From CAYFSC01 sp964345695 (lineage in GTDB: Bacteria; Bacteroidota; Rhodothermia; Rhodothermales; Salinibacteraceae): DNA of 5,740 nucleotides. Position numbers and translations under genes: made by a program. Below the pieces are notes generated by a model that was not told the origin of the DNA, searched no databases, and saw only the letters and a program-made list of their open reading frames with translations. Below, piece by piece: positions 5,583 through 5,740 of this stretch. The stretch is taken from assembly GCA_964345695.1 (NCBI GenBank), contig CAYFSC010000187.1, positions 1-5,740 of the forward strand. The letters are read 5' to 3'. Every line of letters begins with the position of its first letter. The stretch's first letter is position 1.

Positions 5583-5610
5583 AAAAGCCCGGCCGACCGC
5601 CGGGCTTTTT
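5583..5610 (+). terminator. rho-independent terminator of the cold-shock gene, likely bidirectional
   Basis: An 11-bp perfect stem pairs aaaagcccggc (5583-5593) with gccgggctttt (5599-5609) around the five-base loop cgacc, and ends in five T residues (5606-5610). The GC-rich core plus T-tract starts 30 bases after the cold-shock stop codon. The A-run on the 5' side would serve as a T-tract for transcription coming from the right, so it could work in both directions. Confidence 0.93.
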
Positions 5611-5740
5611 GCGTTGCCCCCCGCTGCCCATGTCGGACACCCGGCGCCAAGGGGCCGCAGAAACCGAGGAAGGCATTTCACTTCGGAATGCGGGAAGCAA
5701 ACAACCGGGACGTCCGGCCTGGCGGAGAGGTCTGATGCGC

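Noticed and set aside
5713..5740. Window end resembles the 5' part of a class II tRNA (tggcggagaggtctgatgcgc looks like a Leu/Ser D-arm).
   Set aside because: Placing the conserved T8 makes the tRNA start with T and gives an oversized D-loop, and the anticodon arm and 3' half lie outside the window, so it cannot be supported.
5630..5740. Open frame of 37 codons from an ATG at 5630 to the window end.
   Set aside because: The translation is basic, low in hydrophobic residues and matches no family I recognise; in GC-rich DNA an open stretch of this length is expected by chance.

Overview
The window is GC-rich and densely coded. Nearly all genes lie on the + strand, with short gaps. None of the confidently placed starts has a convincing Shine-Dalgarno sequence in front of it. 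Together with a cytochrome c maturation locus whose CcmE carries a Cys-x3-Tyr motif, this suggests a member of the Bacteroidota/Rhodothermota lineage (for example a Salinibacter- or Rhodothermus-like bacterium). That placement is an inference; no marker gene here settles it.

Layout: (1) bases 1-60 hold the first 20 codons of a minus-strand gene of the ADP-ribosylglycohydrolase family, cut by the window edge. (2) After a 138-bp divergent gap comes a System I cytochrome c maturation block, ccmB - ccmC - ccmD - ccmE (199-2570). CcmB is the membrane part of the ABC transporter, CcmC and CcmD load heme onto CcmE, and CcmE carries heme in the periplasm. CcmE here is the Cys type (C-x3-Y) rather than the classical His type. 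ccmA, ccmF, ccmG and ccmH are not in the window. (3) A secreted DUF1499 protein overlaps the ccmE stop by ATGA and is probably translationally coupled to it. (4) An extended short-chain dehydrogenase (NAD-dependent epimerase/dehydratase) and a secreted DUF3047 protein follow. (5) A 202-bp leader that can fold into a long nested stem precedes a cold-shock protein gene. That gene ends in three successive hairpins, the last a textbook bidirectional rho-independent terminator. The last 130 bases hold nothing I can call.

No mobile element, CRISPR array or obvious defence system is present. Points worth a second look are the Cys-type CcmE in a split ccm locus, the ccmE-DUF1499 coupling, the structured cold-shock leader with an AGGAGG in its loop, and two perfect short tandem duplications in gene junctions (16 bp and 13 bp).
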